Below, piece by piece: positions 23,001-33,544 of a stretch of DNA of 64,000 nt; the stretch's first letter is position 1, and each line of letters opens with the position of its first letter. Where the stretch lies: assembly GCF_040412425.1 (NCBI RefSeq), contig NC_089761.1:23418144-23482143 (forward strand), written 5' to 3'. The position numbers and the translations under genes are program-made. The notes under the pieces were generated by a model that saw only the letters and a list, made by a program, of their open reading frames with translations, made no database searches and was not told the origin of the DNA. This DNA is from Macrobrachium rosenbergii (Eukaryota > Arthropoda > Malacostraca > Decapoda > Palaemonidae).

Positions 23001-24140
23001 TTTGCTTATACTACCAGGTTTTAAAAACAGATCAACCATCCTACTTACCCAAACTAAACAAATAATGATATCAAACATTTTTTCTACCTTCTAGTTAGCC
23101 TTATACCCCAACAACACAAAGTCAAAGATATCCTACCTATACCAAGCACATCCTTTTAAATACTTAATTACCAATCAATAAAGTCATTATAATCAATTTT
23201 TAAGTTGTCCATTGAGTATCCATACCTCCATTAAAGCTGCAGCCATGACTGTACGCCCACCCATGCTGTGTCCCATTAGCACAGCCTTTTCGATACCTCT
23301 CTCCTGTAGGAAATACAGGAGGTCTTCTGCCATCAGTGAATAGCTCATGTCAGGTGTGTGTGGACTATCGCCATGATTACGAGCATCCACTGAATACACC
23401 TGAAATAAATAAAATGCATTAAAAGCAAATCAAAAATTCAATTTTCTTCCAAACACCTACTTGTATTTTTTCAAAAAGAAAAACTCTACTTTTTAGCCTG
23501 GCTGTTTCAAAACTTCTTGAATGCTTGAGTAATTTACAATATTAGCACAATGAAAGTACTGGTTACAAGGGCAAACCTTGCTCAAAAGATAGTACAGTAC
23601 CTGGCTTAATACCTAAATAGTAAAAAATGCATCAAGTGTCCATACAAATAAAATTTTAATGAAACATTGATGAAATAACAATCAGGAAATAAACATCAAA
23701 CACAAACATAAGATGTAAATAAATTATAAATTTAATAAAAAGTATTAAAAACACTGCAAAAAATACATCCAGTTTTTACCCATTACTGTATTCATTCTCA
23801 GTCTACATATACTCATCAAATGGTTTTATAATTAAAACATACATTCATCTGAGGCTCTTACAATTTAAGGTAACAGAGAAATACAGTGTATAGCACTAAT
23901 TTCCACAAATAGCTATACTAGATGAATATCTTATACATACAGGTAGTGTACAAAGATACTGAAATAATTAATCTCAATCTTACAAGTCTTCCTGTCTTGG
24001 CATTGATAGCTTTTCCAAGTGATTTCCAATTCATTTTGGATCCCAGCAATCCATGCATAATAATAACTGGTGGCTCCTGACTCATCTTCTGAGGGTTGGT
24101 CATTTGATAAGAAGCATAAGCCATACTAACTGGAGCATAC
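13938..24140 (-). CDS. ABHD11-like alpha/beta hydrolase, five coding exons, 5' end missing
   Basis: The coding exons are 24140-23984, 23399-23226, 22320-22147, 21395-21208 and 14073-13938. They join in phase with canonical GT/AG boundaries into 275 residues and a stop. Visible features in order are an HGLLGS oxyanion-type motif (exon at 23984), DARNHGDSPHTPDMSY, the nucleophile elbow GHSMGG with the catalytic Ser (23256-23273), VLDISP, a conserved TNLV...WRVN block, and GAGHWLHADKP with the catalytic His in the last exon. These match ABHD11 along its length (the human protein is about 315 residues). ABHD11 proteins are mitochondrial serine hydrolases, and in mammals they have been linked to protecting 2-oxoglutarate dehydrogenase lipoylation. 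The first exon, expected to encode a targeting peptide, was not found. The first exon seen begins with one base of a split codon (phase 2). The 7.1-kb fourth visible intron carries an antisense LINE. Confidence 0.93.
14080..16650. other. ABHD11 intron sequence left of the LINE
   Basis: AT-rich intron with small SSRs, including (TGC)n near 15571. A short minus-strand stretch at 14890-15170 reads as acidic peptide fragments between stops. It has no recognised family and is probably a decayed repeat. Confidence 0.5.
15428..15513 (+). repeat. Dispersed repeat copy (matches 5025-5110)
   Basis: Shares 'ttaaatatatgta', 'gcataact', 'tggatttgtttctccatt' and 'gctactatgagtatttttt' with the right arm and flank of the foldback at 4938-5110. 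Here the block is not followed by (TAA)n. It is likely a 3'-end fragment of an interspersed element. Confidence 0.6.
16661..16745 (+). promoter_or_regulatory. 5S-rRNA-like / Pol III-type box sequence at the LINE 5' end
   Basis: TGGCAGAGTGG (16664-16674) fits a tRNA-type A box. Immediately after, 16695-16741 resembles the internal promoter half of 5S rRNA: 'ttaagca', then 'ctggtcagt', then 'ttggatgggtgac', in the same order and spacing as in animal 5S genes. No B box follows. It could act as an internal RNA polymerase III promoter or be a captured 5S fragment. This is sequence resemblance only, judged by eye. Confidence 0.55.
16868..20282 (+). pseudogene. Polyprotein of the Dong/R4-like LINE, broken
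   Basis: The reading starts at an ATG 16868 shortly after the 5' region and ends at a stop near 20282. The longest intact pieces are 16868-17185 (Myb-like N-terminus), 18002-18457 (reverse transcriptase fingers), 18976-19239 and 19457-19843 (thumb/linker and zinc knuckle). At least five frame changes and many in-frame stops lie between. The reverse transcriptase catalytic box reads FMDN where two adjacent acidic residues are expected. A 24-bp direct duplication ('aggcaacagaattaaccatc', near 18818 and 18841) interrupts the sequence just before it. The protein cannot be functional. Confidence 0.8.
20389..20568. repeat. Imperfect ~119-bp-spaced duplication
   Basis: 'catggtaagtcag', 'gcctacctatcatgttt' and 'agtt.ttgtt' words occur at about 20403 and again at about 20522. 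The first copy starts right after the (TAA)n tail of the LINE. The origin is unknown. Confidence 0.5.
21208..21395 (-). CDS. ABHD11 exon
   Basis: 188 bp. Acceptor CCACAG, donor AAG|GTAAGT at 21207. It encodes ERGIRQFLLTNLV, GYSWRVNID and AFIAGSLSDYV, and ends two bases into an Arg codon completed by the last exon. Confidence 0.92.
22147..22320 (-). CDS. ABHD11 exon, cap region
   Basis: 174 bp (58 codons, phase 0). Acceptor TTTCAG at 22321-22322, donor CAG|GTATGT at 22146. It begins PSIVEKLIVLDISP and ends DELLSTVVQ. It is the same length as the preceding exon. Confidence 0.92.
23226..23399 (-). CDS. ABHD11 exon with nucleophile elbow
   Basis: 174 bp (58 codons, phase 0). Acceptor TTTCAG at 23400-23401, donor GAG|GTATG at 23225. 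It encodes VYSVDARNHGDSPH through GHSMGGRT, with the nucleophile Ser at 23265-23267. Confidence 0.93.
23984..24140 (-). CDS. ABHD11 coding exon (first one identified)
   Basis: 157 bp, flanked by acceptor TTACAG at 24141-24142 and donor CTT|GTAAGA at 23983. It encodes 52 codons, including PPVIIMHGLLGSKMNW and ending KTGRL. One base belongs to a codon begun in an unidentified upstream exon. An in-frame ATG occurs at 24124, but the YAPVS residues before it are in frame with the acceptor, so translation probably starts in an exon further upstream. Confidence 0.9.
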
Positions 24141-24594
24141 CTGTAAGATTCAAACCTTTATTATGTAGTACACACTGTAACAATCAAAATGAAATCTTTT
24201 CATAACGATGCCAATAACTTTTATTTCAAATAAAACTTACATTAATAGATCTGCCTGCGATCTTTTTTATCAAAATATAAATAAATGTCCTAACAGTAGA
24301 ACATATGACCATGAACACTAGACTACGACAACAAAAAAGTCTTGTGGAGTGACACTACCATAAAGTAAAATTTATTTTTATAAATATGAACAAACTTTGA
24401 CCAGGAGCATACAGTTTTCCCATGAGGGAACTACAAAAAACTACTTAACAAACCAATATCAACTGCAACCAGCACATAGGCTAGTGAACCTTGCTCAACA
24501 GTAAACATGAAGTGAGGCTCGGCGTGCAAAGCTAAAGCAAGATCAATTTGATATGCGATATGTACTCAGTGTTTAGAAACTTGACAAAAAGACA

Positions 24595-24966
24595 GGTAAT
24601 TCTAAGGAAGAACTACACAGAGACATTGTTTATTAGTTAAATTTTTTTTACTGAACAATATAGAAAAGGGTGTATATGATACAGTAGAGGTGAGATAACA
24701 TGAAAAATTTACTGAATAATATGATATATATATACCAACTTTTATGTATGTTTTTACATTAATCACTGAGTGGCTGGTACTAAACATGGTGTCACGCTGG
24801 TTTTCTGTGTAAAAACACAAAACAAAAGACAGTAAATTTCTCACATTATTTTGGTAGATTTATCAAGCTATCTCACCTCTACTGCATTAACAATTTTCTA
24901 TATTGTTCAGTCAAAAAATTTTTTAATAAACAATGTCTCTGTGCAGAACTCTTCCTTAGAATTACC
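24595..24966. mobile_element. 372-bp MITE with ~105-bp terminal inverted repeats
   Basis: The left end ggtaattctaaggaag (24595) and the right end (reverse complement, ending 24966) match over about 105 bp with small indels, including 'cacagagacattgtttatta', 'ctgaacaatatagaaaa' and 'gcagtagaggtgagata'-type words. The centre is AT-rich and has no credible ORF. It lies just upstream of the first identified ABHD11 exon, probably in the first intron. No clear target-site duplication is seen. Its outermost 12 bp are shared with the foldback element at 42570-43057. Confidence 0.75.
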
Positions 24967-25739
24967 CAAATAAACACTTCACAGTAGTCTTACTGCAGGT
25001 CATGGCAGTTTGGGTACTGGAGCTTGTCTAGAGTATTTACCTACAAACACTAGATATGCTAATTTCATTAAAAATCATTAAAAGAGGCTAATTTTTTTTA
25101 ACTCCCCCTAGTCAGGTAGGACCCAACACTCTAGGTTAGGTTAGGATGCATCTCTGTATGGTGTCCTTGGTCAGGTTAGGTGTATGTTAATCCCTCTTGT
25201 CATGACGAACTCAGTACATTGGGTCACTTAGGTCAGGGGAGGTTAAATTACAATGAATATCAGCACTACACTAATTTTCTTTGTCTCCAAACAAATAATC
25301 CAGTCTGTCATAGCCTAGTGGTCTCCTTTATTATGTCAGCATATACATGAAGGGGTGTAATGGGTAAACCAAGCATTTCTGACAAAAATAGGTTAAATGG
25401 TAAAACTAGAGGGGTACAGTAGTGGGTGTCCCTCTAGTTCAGTAACTACCAGTTAACATGCAAAATGTGCACCACGCTTAGTACCAGCCCCTGCAGATGA
25501 ACGTAAAAACATAAATAAAAGCAGATAGATATCATAACATAAAAAAGACATAAACATAAACAAAATGTGGTAAATATTCCAGTCACCCCTTGCCAGAAAT
25601 CAGACTGCTGTAAAATCTTGTTTTACCATATAAATGTCAAATTCATTATAATCTCACTATAATCTAGGTAATTCTATATATTAGCTCCGCACCTGTTTTT
25701 ACCTTTTCAACTGGTTTTTTCTACACTTTTAGGGGTTCT

Positions 25740-25965
25740 GATACTGGCGGTGCATCTGTTTGTTGTCGGCCAAATGGAATGTCCCTTTGCCGTGTTTAGT
25801 ACTGGCCTGGGGGGGTTGGGTACCCATATGTTAACAGGTTATTGCACTTGCCGGATGGGATATGAACCGTTTGAAAAAGACGTACCCGTGCTCTGTCTTG
25901 TGAAGATCGCGTATGGAAACCCCTTGTTGGATGGACTTCAGGGAATAATTACAGGTTAGTTACAC
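25740..25965 (+). other. GC-richer open stretch of unknown nature
   Basis: A 69-codon ORF (25750-25959) in sequence clearly richer in GC than its surroundings, ending at a donor-like CAG|GTTAGT. The peptide has several Cys and Gly residues but no family I recognise. It could be an isolated exon, a promoter-proximal region of ABHD11 on the opposite strand, or a repeat fragment. Confidence 0.2.
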
Positions 25966-26373
25966 TCGAGCGCCAAAAATTAAAGGTAAATTCATAATTA
26001 ACAACCAAAAAACTGTAGAAAAAGTTAAGTTAGAAGGCAGTCGCATAATTTAAATTTGTACTACACTATAAGTTTAAAAGTAACCTTTTCCCATGAGTTA
26101 CTATGTATATCCTACTTAAGGGAACTGGTGGCAGGAACTGGGATCTGTGGACAACACAGCCTACGGTAGCATAGTTAGGATGGGTTGGAAGTGGTTAGGC
26201 CTAGTATAGGCCTATTTGTGCCATTAATATCAATTTTGTCTTAAGGTATATGCCTTTACATGGAAAGTATGGGTGTCTGGGGTAGACCCCCTGCTACTCT
26301 TCTTAAGCCTACATTTACTAATCAAAGCACCGCGATAACGGGGTTTCCATACCTAATTTCATATGTTTAATAA

Positions 26374-26375
<2 letters not shown>

Positions 26376-26450
<75 letters not shown>
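26376..26450. repeat. (TA)n microsatellite
   Basis: About 75 bp of pure TA repeat in intergenic sequence. The surrounding 25.0-27.4 kb is otherwise unassigned. Confidence 0.95.
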
Positions 26451-26454
<4 letters not shown>

Positions 26455-27099
26455 TAGTTATAACCGTCTACGGGGTCCCTCACAGAACCTTATACCTACC
26501 TGACACATGGATTGTGAATGTTGCACTTTTGGTGTTGTAGATTTATGTTCCCGCAGTATTTTCTACTTATTAGATACCTTGACGTACATCTTATCGCTCT
26601 TTCGAGGGCTGTCATATTTAATACAACTGTAAAAACGGCTTAAATAAAAGTCAATCAATCGCTTGTCTGGATGTGCACCTTGTAAACCCAGTTGTAAGAC
26701 CTTCTCAAGGAGGTAAACATATAGAACAAGGAGGTTGGCAATTTGAGTTATCTAAAGCTGTGACCTTATGTAACAATTCCCAGGATTTCCTTTCAAACTA
26801 AAATAACAATACACAGCATTAATTCTTTTGAGATGGGAGGCACACATATTGGACATAGCCAATAAAAGAGTCAGCGCAGTTGCAATAAAGCTTCTGGAAA
26901 CAATGAATAGTGAGACCTATAATTATTGTTAGAAATCAATAAGTCAACACGAGCCAAAACCTTACTTTCTGGTAGCTTTCTCAGAAATGTTACATGCAAC
27001 ATGAGCACAGTATATATTTAGATTAAACTATAAATCTGTGTTGCTGTAAAAGGGCCGTTTACTTTAAAGTGAAACAAGAAACCAGAAGTAATTGTAGGC

Positions 27100-27146
27100 T
27101 ACTATTCAACATTATACTTTTTACTTGAGTATAATGTTGAATAGTA
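27100..27146. repeat. Perfect 19-bp-stem hairpin
   Basis: The 19-nt arm at 27100-27118 is exactly complementary to 27128-27146, with a 9-nt loop (ttttacttg). Imperfect complementarity (taattgta / caatta) continues outside. It could be a tiny inverted-repeat relic or a small-RNA hairpin. There is no evidence of expression. Confidence 0.5.
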
Positions 27147-27458
27147 CAATTATGAACTCTTTCTACCAACCTATCAGCGTTTTTACTAGAGGATAAAAAC
27201 ACTAAGGTGAAGACTTGAATCAGACAAGTAGGCTACATTCACCTTAATCATTCTATCTGTTGGTCATTCTTACCTCTACATGACTCCTTCCCATTCGTAT
27301 CAGACACTAATATCTGATTAGTTTAACATCCTCCCCTTTAACTTTTTTAAAGGGAAGACGTCAGATATTAGTAGGATGATAATGGATGAGGTGTTTCTGA
27401 AAGATTGAGAGACAACCAAGTGTCTATGGAAGTCAAGGTTGGAATGAATGAATGGATC

Positions 27459-27859
27459 TGTAAGGTGTCAAAGAAACGAGCAGGTAAAAGTTACTGCTAC
27501 TTTATTACAGATCCAGGCAGCTTATATTGCGGCCGACTGACGCCGGGCCGTGAGAGACAATGGAATTGACTGTGACCTGAGGTCGAAACAATAAACAATA
27601 ATATGCAGTGAACGAGTACAAATTACAATACAAAACATACAGAGCTACAATATAGATACAGTCTTGATGCCTGTGAATGAAGAAACATGTGATACACAAT
27701 GTGTGACATTCGTATAAATACCATAAAGTAAAAATGATTAAAATGCGTGACCTGGCACGTTTTAGGCGTGACTAATTGAGCTTGAAGAAAACGGGAAGTC
27801 ACCAAAGAAAACAAGCTCAGCGGAGACTTAATTAATGGCGCCGATTTGGTGACTTTACA
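27459..27859 (-). repeat. LTR (3' LTR by coding direction) of deleted Ty3 copy
   Basis: 401 bp. Preceded inside the element (27860-27885) by a G-rich run on the minus strand (CTTGGGGGGGGGAGTATT) that fits a polypurine tract. It lacks the roughly 21-bp segment between two ggcgccg words that the other copy's LTRs have. Confidence 0.9.
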
Positions 27860-28310
27860 AATACTCCCCCCCCAAGACGAGGGACGCGTCTGATTAATCC
27901 CTGTATCTGCTGGGACGCTGAAGGGTGCCGCGGCTCCTTGAAGATAACTGAGGGGCCTCCCGCCTGTGAGGCTGCTGTTTGGGCGGTTCCTTCCTGGCGG
28001 CGCGCGCTGCGCGGGGTGAGGCGTGCTGGAGTGCGTTTGGGCGGAAGGGTGCTGCGTCGCTGCCGGGACTCTCCGACAGAAGGTGTGCATACTGGTGGGG
28101 GGCGACGGCGCTGCACTATATGGTGGTATATGCCGTGCTTGGCTGGGGCCCCGGGACTTGGCGGCTTCGGGCTTAAATACCTCAGGGAACTCCGACAGAA
28201 GGTGTGCATACTGGTGGGGGCGACGGCGCTGATGGTGGGTCTGGGTCCCGCCGTTAACGGGAGAGACCGGCAGGAGTCGGTATCGAGAGGCGCTTGCGCC
28301 CCACGCCGAC

Positions 28311-29489
28311 TCAGCAGGCCGAAGCGCGCCAGAAAATCGGCCCCAGGAGTGGGGTTCCACGTCCGCGACGATGAAGTCCCAGGAGTAACTCTGGCCAAGG
28401 ATGGAGATCGACAGGAGCCTGGTGCCGAGGGGAGAGGATGGGGTTCGTTGCTGGCGCCGTCAGGAAAGCGGCCGGGTCTGGTGTCTGGTTGCGGTCCTCT
28501 CTGGATGCTGGGAAGACCGACTTAAAGGCTCCTGTGTCGACCAGCATCATCCTGCCGGAGACGGTGTCGCTGGACGTAAAAACCTACTGTTTTTGAGGCC
28601 CTGGGTTCTTCGGCTGCCATGGCGGCCCTGTCCTGCTGGCCGCCACCCCCCGTTTTTTGAACGGTTGAACGAGCAGGGCGGCAGGCAGTTTCGGGCGTCC
28701 TTTCCGAACCACTTGTGGTAGCGACAGAAGCCCGGGACCTCCGTCTGCTGTGGTTCGTGGACGTCTGCTGGCGATGGCGTTGACGGGCTGCTCTCACGTC
28801 CTCTTCAGGCTGGACGGAGCTGACCGGCTGTGTGGCCGGTTTTAGCCGCTGTGAATCCTTGACGGAGTCTGTGAGGTGTTGTGCCGCCTCTATGAGGTCC
28901 TCGACAGGCATGGTGTAGGGGTGAGCGATCTGGTTGCGTACTTCCGGGAGGAGTTGGCGAAGGTAGATTTCCGTATGAAGCTTATCTCCTGCCGCTTGTT
29001 TGTGCCACCCAAGTCTGGTATTGACAGGAGATCTACGACCATGCCCTGCCGCCTCTTGGATTGAGGTCGGGCGTGGATTATTGGCAAGGTCGATAGCACG
29101 GGCGGCCCGCTCGTCGATGGGCAGGGAGCAAGCTTCGAGGAGGAACTTTTTGTGGTGCTGTATGTGAGGGTGTGTGTTTCGGTACTCGCGAGATGAGTTT
29201 TCTGTACACGTCCTCCGAAGGGCGTTGAGCACTGTGTCGGCCTGTAGGATTTCGTCCGTGAGGTCCGCGATTCTGAAGTGGCTCTCCACCCTGCGCAGCC
29301 ACATCGATGGGTTCCCCTGCGTAAACGGCAGCAGCTTTACGGTGAGGGCGGCCGCGGTTGTGTTGCCCGGCCGTCGTGTGTTCGGGGCGCTGGTGTGGAG
29401 TTGCGGGAGGGCCTCGATGCGGGGCGGGCGCGGCTGTGATGGGAGGTAGGTAAACCTCGGAGTCCGCTGGGTCCGCGTTTAACTGCATG
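28311..29489 (-). pseudogene. Gag and protease remnant of deleted Ty3 copy
   Basis: Minus-strand fragments in several frames. An N-terminal piece starts MQLNADPADSEV (29488). Then a capsid-like region carries WLRRVESHFRIADLTDE and QLLPEVRNQIAHPYTMPVED, followed by a protease piece with LVDTGAFKSVF (about 28544-28512). Frame changes between the blocks are of one or a few bases. Other large ORFs here on the plus strand are GC-rich shadows. Confidence 0.75.
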
Positions 29490-29748
29490 AAGGAGGGGAT
29501 ATCCGGCGCCCATGCTCGCCTCCTTTGACCCCTTACTGGAGTGGGGTACTCGCGTCAGTACGCACTACGTCGCCGTGTGGTTCCGCTTAGTGACGCTGGT
29601 GGGGTACGCCGACGAGTCAGCACGCTCAAACGCTGGTTACAGCGCCGTGTTTAGGCCGCCAAGAGCGTTTTTGGAGAAATCCTGGAGCCAAGACTGAGTC
29701 GCCGTGTGAGTCCGCTAATGGCTCCGGGATACTCTGGGGGGTCACCAC

Positions 29749-30149
29749 TGTAAGGTGTCAAAGAAACGAGCAGGTAAAAGTTACTGCTACTTTATTACAG
29801 ATCCAGGCAGTTATATTGCGGCCGACTGACGCCGGGGCCGTGAGAGACAATGGAATTGACTGTGACCTGAGGTCGAAACAATAAACAATAATATGCAGTG
29901 AACGAGTACAAATTACAATACAAAACATACAGAGCTACAATATAGATACAGTCTTGATGCCTGTGAATGAAGAAACATGTGATACACAATGTGTGACATT
30001 CGTATAAATACCATAAAGTAAAAATGATTAAAATGCGTGACCTGGCGCGTTTTAGGCGTGACTAATTGAGCTTGAAGAAAACGGGAAGTCACCAAAGAAA
30101 ACAAGCTCAGCGGAGACTTAATTAATGGCGCCGATTTGGTGACTTTACA
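29749..30149 (-). repeat. LTR (5' LTR by coding direction) of deleted Ty3 copy
   Basis: 401 bp, nearly identical to the partner LTR. Just inside it (29730-29747) the minus strand reads TGGTGACCCCCCAG, resembling the tRNA-Trp 3' end complement but with extra C residues. Confidence 0.9.
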
Positions 30150-30479
30150 GATCCTTGAACCAGCTCTAATGATTGTGAAAGGAAAAAAGGCATGAGCTGT
30201 AAAGATATACTGCCTACATGGTAATTGTGGTATAAAAACACTGAACGGGTGAGAAATGTGGAATTAAGTAGGTGAAAGGGTGGGTCATAGCATTCTGAGA
30301 TGGTTTCTTATGTGAGAAGAATAGAATTTGATAGGCTGGTAGAAATTCATAATTTGGAAGTGCTGGGAGGAAGAAGGACTGGAAGACCCAGAATGGTATG
30401 GATAGACTGACCGGGAGAGGTATTGCAAAGGATAGCCTTAACATCTAGGCAGCAAGAGAATGTGTGCAAGTTAGAAAAG

Positions 30480-30535
30480 AATGGTGCTGTGTGTGTGCGT
30501 GCATGCGTGCGTGTGTGTGTGTGCGTGTGTGTGTT
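30480..30535. repeat. (GT)n-rich tract
   Basis: Interrupted GT/GTGC repeat. It gives a false Val/Cys-rich ORF. Confidence 0.85.
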
Positions 30536-30644
30536 TGGAGGGCCTTCCCAAAGCTGCTTACGAGCTTTCTGTGTAGGTCATGAAGTGGCTAAAGTGGGCT
30601 TAGCGTTGAATAAATATACATGCGTAAACATACGCACACACTCA

Positions 30645-31320
<676 letters not shown>

Positions 31321-31742
31321 TGTAAGGTGTCAAAGAAACGAGCAGGTAAAGGTTACTGCTGGTTTATTACAGATCCAGGCGGCTTATATTGCGGCCGACT
31401 GACGCCGGGCCGTGAGAGACAATGGAATTGACTGTGACCTGAGGTCGAAACAATAAATAATAATATACAGTGAACAAGTACGAATTACAATACGAAACAT
31501 ACAGAGACACAATATAGATACAGTCTTGATGCCTGTGAATGAAGAAACATGTGATACACAATGTGTGACATTCGTATAAATACCATAAAGTAAAAATGAT
31601 AAAAATGCGTGACCTGGCACGTTTTAGGCGTGACTAATTTAGCTTGAAGAAAACGGGAAGTCACCAAAGAAAACAAGCTCAGCGGAGACTTAATTAATGG
31701 CGCCGCCAAACACTATCCTGGCGCCGAATTGGTGACTTTACA
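31321..31742 (-). repeat. LTR (3' LTR by coding direction)
   Basis: 422 bp, TG...CA ends. Just inside, the minus strand CTTGGGGGTATT (31743-31756) fits the polypurine tract. Confidence 0.92.
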
Positions 31743-31959
31743 AATACCCCCAAGACGAGGGACGCGTCTGATTAATCCCCTGTACCTGGTGGGACGCTGA
31801 AGGGTGCCGCGGCTCCTTGAGGATAACTGAGGGGCCTCCTGCCTGTGAGGCTGCTGTTTGGGCGGTCCTTCCTGGGCGGCGGCGCCTGCGGTGGTGAGGG
31901 CGTGCTGGAGTGCGTATGGGCGGAAGGGGTGCTGCGACGCTGCGGGACTCTCCGACAGG

Positions 31960-32920
31960 AAGGCGGGCTTTAGCCGGTCTATGGAAACCCAGTCGTCCCT
32001 GCCTGGAAGTGCCAGCCGAACGCCTTGCTGTTCCGTTCCAGCGCCGGAAGGGTCCCCTGTAGGGCCTAGTTAGTGGTGGACGGACGGCGTCGACTCTGAC
32101 GAAGACGTGGGTGGCGGATGACAGCTGTGGCGGCACGAAGGCGGTTGCTCTGTCTATGTATGAGCGCCTGCAGGCGAACTTGCGGCCACGTCGCGGAGCC
32201 TCTGCAGAGATGGGGAGTGGCGATCATCCGTCACGAGCTCTCCCGGCACCACGAGGGGTTCCCCAGGTTTGTTCAGCTGCGGATGGGGTGCCGTCGGCTC
32301 TGGGGCGGTCCTCAACCCGAGGAGGACCCACGGCAGCTGATGTTTCCAATCTCGGCGGTGCAGCGGCCGCGAGGGATGATTTTAAGGACCTGTGGAAAAC
32401 GTTCGACCAGGCCGTTGGCCGCTGGGTTGTATGCTGTGGTGGTGTGGTGCGTGGTTCCCAGCAGTTGAGCCAGGGCAGACCACAGCTCGGAGAGGAAGGC
32501 GGGGCCCCTGTCGGTTGTGATGTGGTCCGACGCCCGGCCGCTGACCCAGCTGGAGAGCAGGGCCTCGGCGCATCGGCGCTGGCGGTGGCTTCTTGCATGG
32601 GCGTGGCTTCGGGCCACAGCGTTGAACGGGTCACCACCGTGAGGAGGTATCTGGATCCGCCTGATGGGGAAGGGGCCCGACGACGTCGATGTGGATGTGG
32701 CCAAGCGGCGCCCTGGTTGTGGGAACTCGCCTACCCCCGACTGGCGTGTGACGACCCACTTTACTGGTCTGGCACTGCAGGCACTGTTTTGCCCAGGCTG
32801 TGGCGTCCTTTTGCACCCGTGCCAGACGAACTTTTTTGAAAGCAGTTTGGCCGTGGTCCTGCCGGAGGGGTGTGAGAGGCCGTGGATGATGTCAAATACC
32901 TGGCGTGAGGCTGGAACCAA
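31960..32920 (-). pseudogene. Ty3 integrase and C-terminal tail, frame-broken
   Basis: An HHCC-type N-terminus (HGLSHPSGRTTAKLL, CLQCQTSK; 32890-32740), core blocks HIHIDVVGPLP (about 32700) and TTDRGPAFLSELW (about 32520-32480), and YNPAANGLVER (about 32430). The C-terminal region ends with a VSIDRLKPAF-type motif near 31975. Several frame changes are present. Confidence 0.8.
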
Positions 32921-32974
32921 GGCAGGGGCTGGCCTGTGCTGATGTCACAGAGCAGGCTGGGACCTCCGGGCGGG

Positions 32975-33544
32975 TCACGCCCCGCCACTCTGAGGGATGT
33001 GATGGCGGTGCGGTATGCTGGGGTTTCTGGGTCGGCGGCCTGTTCTCTGGCAAGGTCCTGGTAGTCTACACCAAGCTGCACTGCGTTCAACTCGACTCTG
33101 GAGAGGGCGTCTGCTACGGATTTTTCTTGCCGGGAGGTACCTGACGGAACAGGTAAATTGGCTATGGCTGAGAGGTGGCGCTGCTGCCTGGAAGACCATG
33201 CGTCCCCTTGCTTCGTGAAAGCGTGAACCAGTGGCTGGTGGTCTGTGAAGATTGTGAAGGGCGTCCCCTCCAGGAGGAACTTGAAGTGCCGAACTGCGCG
33301 GTACATCGCGCAGAGTTCCTGTCGAAGGTGCTGTATCGGGACTCTGCGGGATTGAACTTCTTGCTGAAGAAGGCGATGGGCTGGGGGCGCCGTTGGTAAT
33401 TTGCTCCAGAACAGCACCGCAGGCAACGTTACTGGCGTCCGTCGTCAGCTGGAGGGGAGCCTTGGGATCTGGTGTGCCAAGGCGGTTGCCTTGGTGAGGG
33501 CGGCCTTCGTCCGGGAAAAGGCCTGCTGCTGGCTGGGTCCCCAA
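32975..33544 (-). pseudogene. Ty3 RNase H, frame-broken
   Basis: LTTDASNVACGAVLEQ (about 33455), then RQELCAMYRAVRHFKFLLEG, TDHQPLVHAF (about 33250) and DALSRVELN (about 33100). This is the usual RNase H order (D-A-S, E, D-H, D-A-L-S-R). A one-base shift occurs after the first block. Confidence 0.85.

Larger units (their letters stand above)
27459..30149 (-). mobile_element. CsRn1-type Ty3 LTR retrotransposon, internally deleted copy
   Basis: Two 401-bp LTRs (27459-27859 and 29749-30149) begin TGTAAGG and end TTTACA. They are flanked by a 4-bp target duplication, gatc (27455-27458 and 30150-30153). Coding is on the minus strand. Gag and the protease region (LVDTGA) remain, while reverse transcriptase, RNase H and integrase are missing. 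Relative to the full-length copy at 31321-36386, about 2.47 kb is lost at a 9-bp microhomology (ctccgacag), and a nearby segment of about 120 bp is duplicated. The LTRs differ from each other by only about three changes, so insertion was recent and the deletion probably pre-dated or accompanied it. Confidence 0.9.

Noticed and set aside
22755..23024. 89-codon plus-strand ORF inside ABHD11
   Set aside because: It lies in the intron between the 23226 and 22320 exons, has no family resemblance and shows no coding signature.
25125..25150. TTAGG-type words resembling arthropod telomere repeats
   Set aside because: Only two adjacent units. This is too short for a telomeric or interstitial array.
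27938..28525. Plus-strand ORF of 195 codons in GC-rich sequence
   Set aside because: Shadow of the Ty3 gag/protease region on the opposite strand. The same applies to the plus-strand ORFs in 31.8-35.7 kb.
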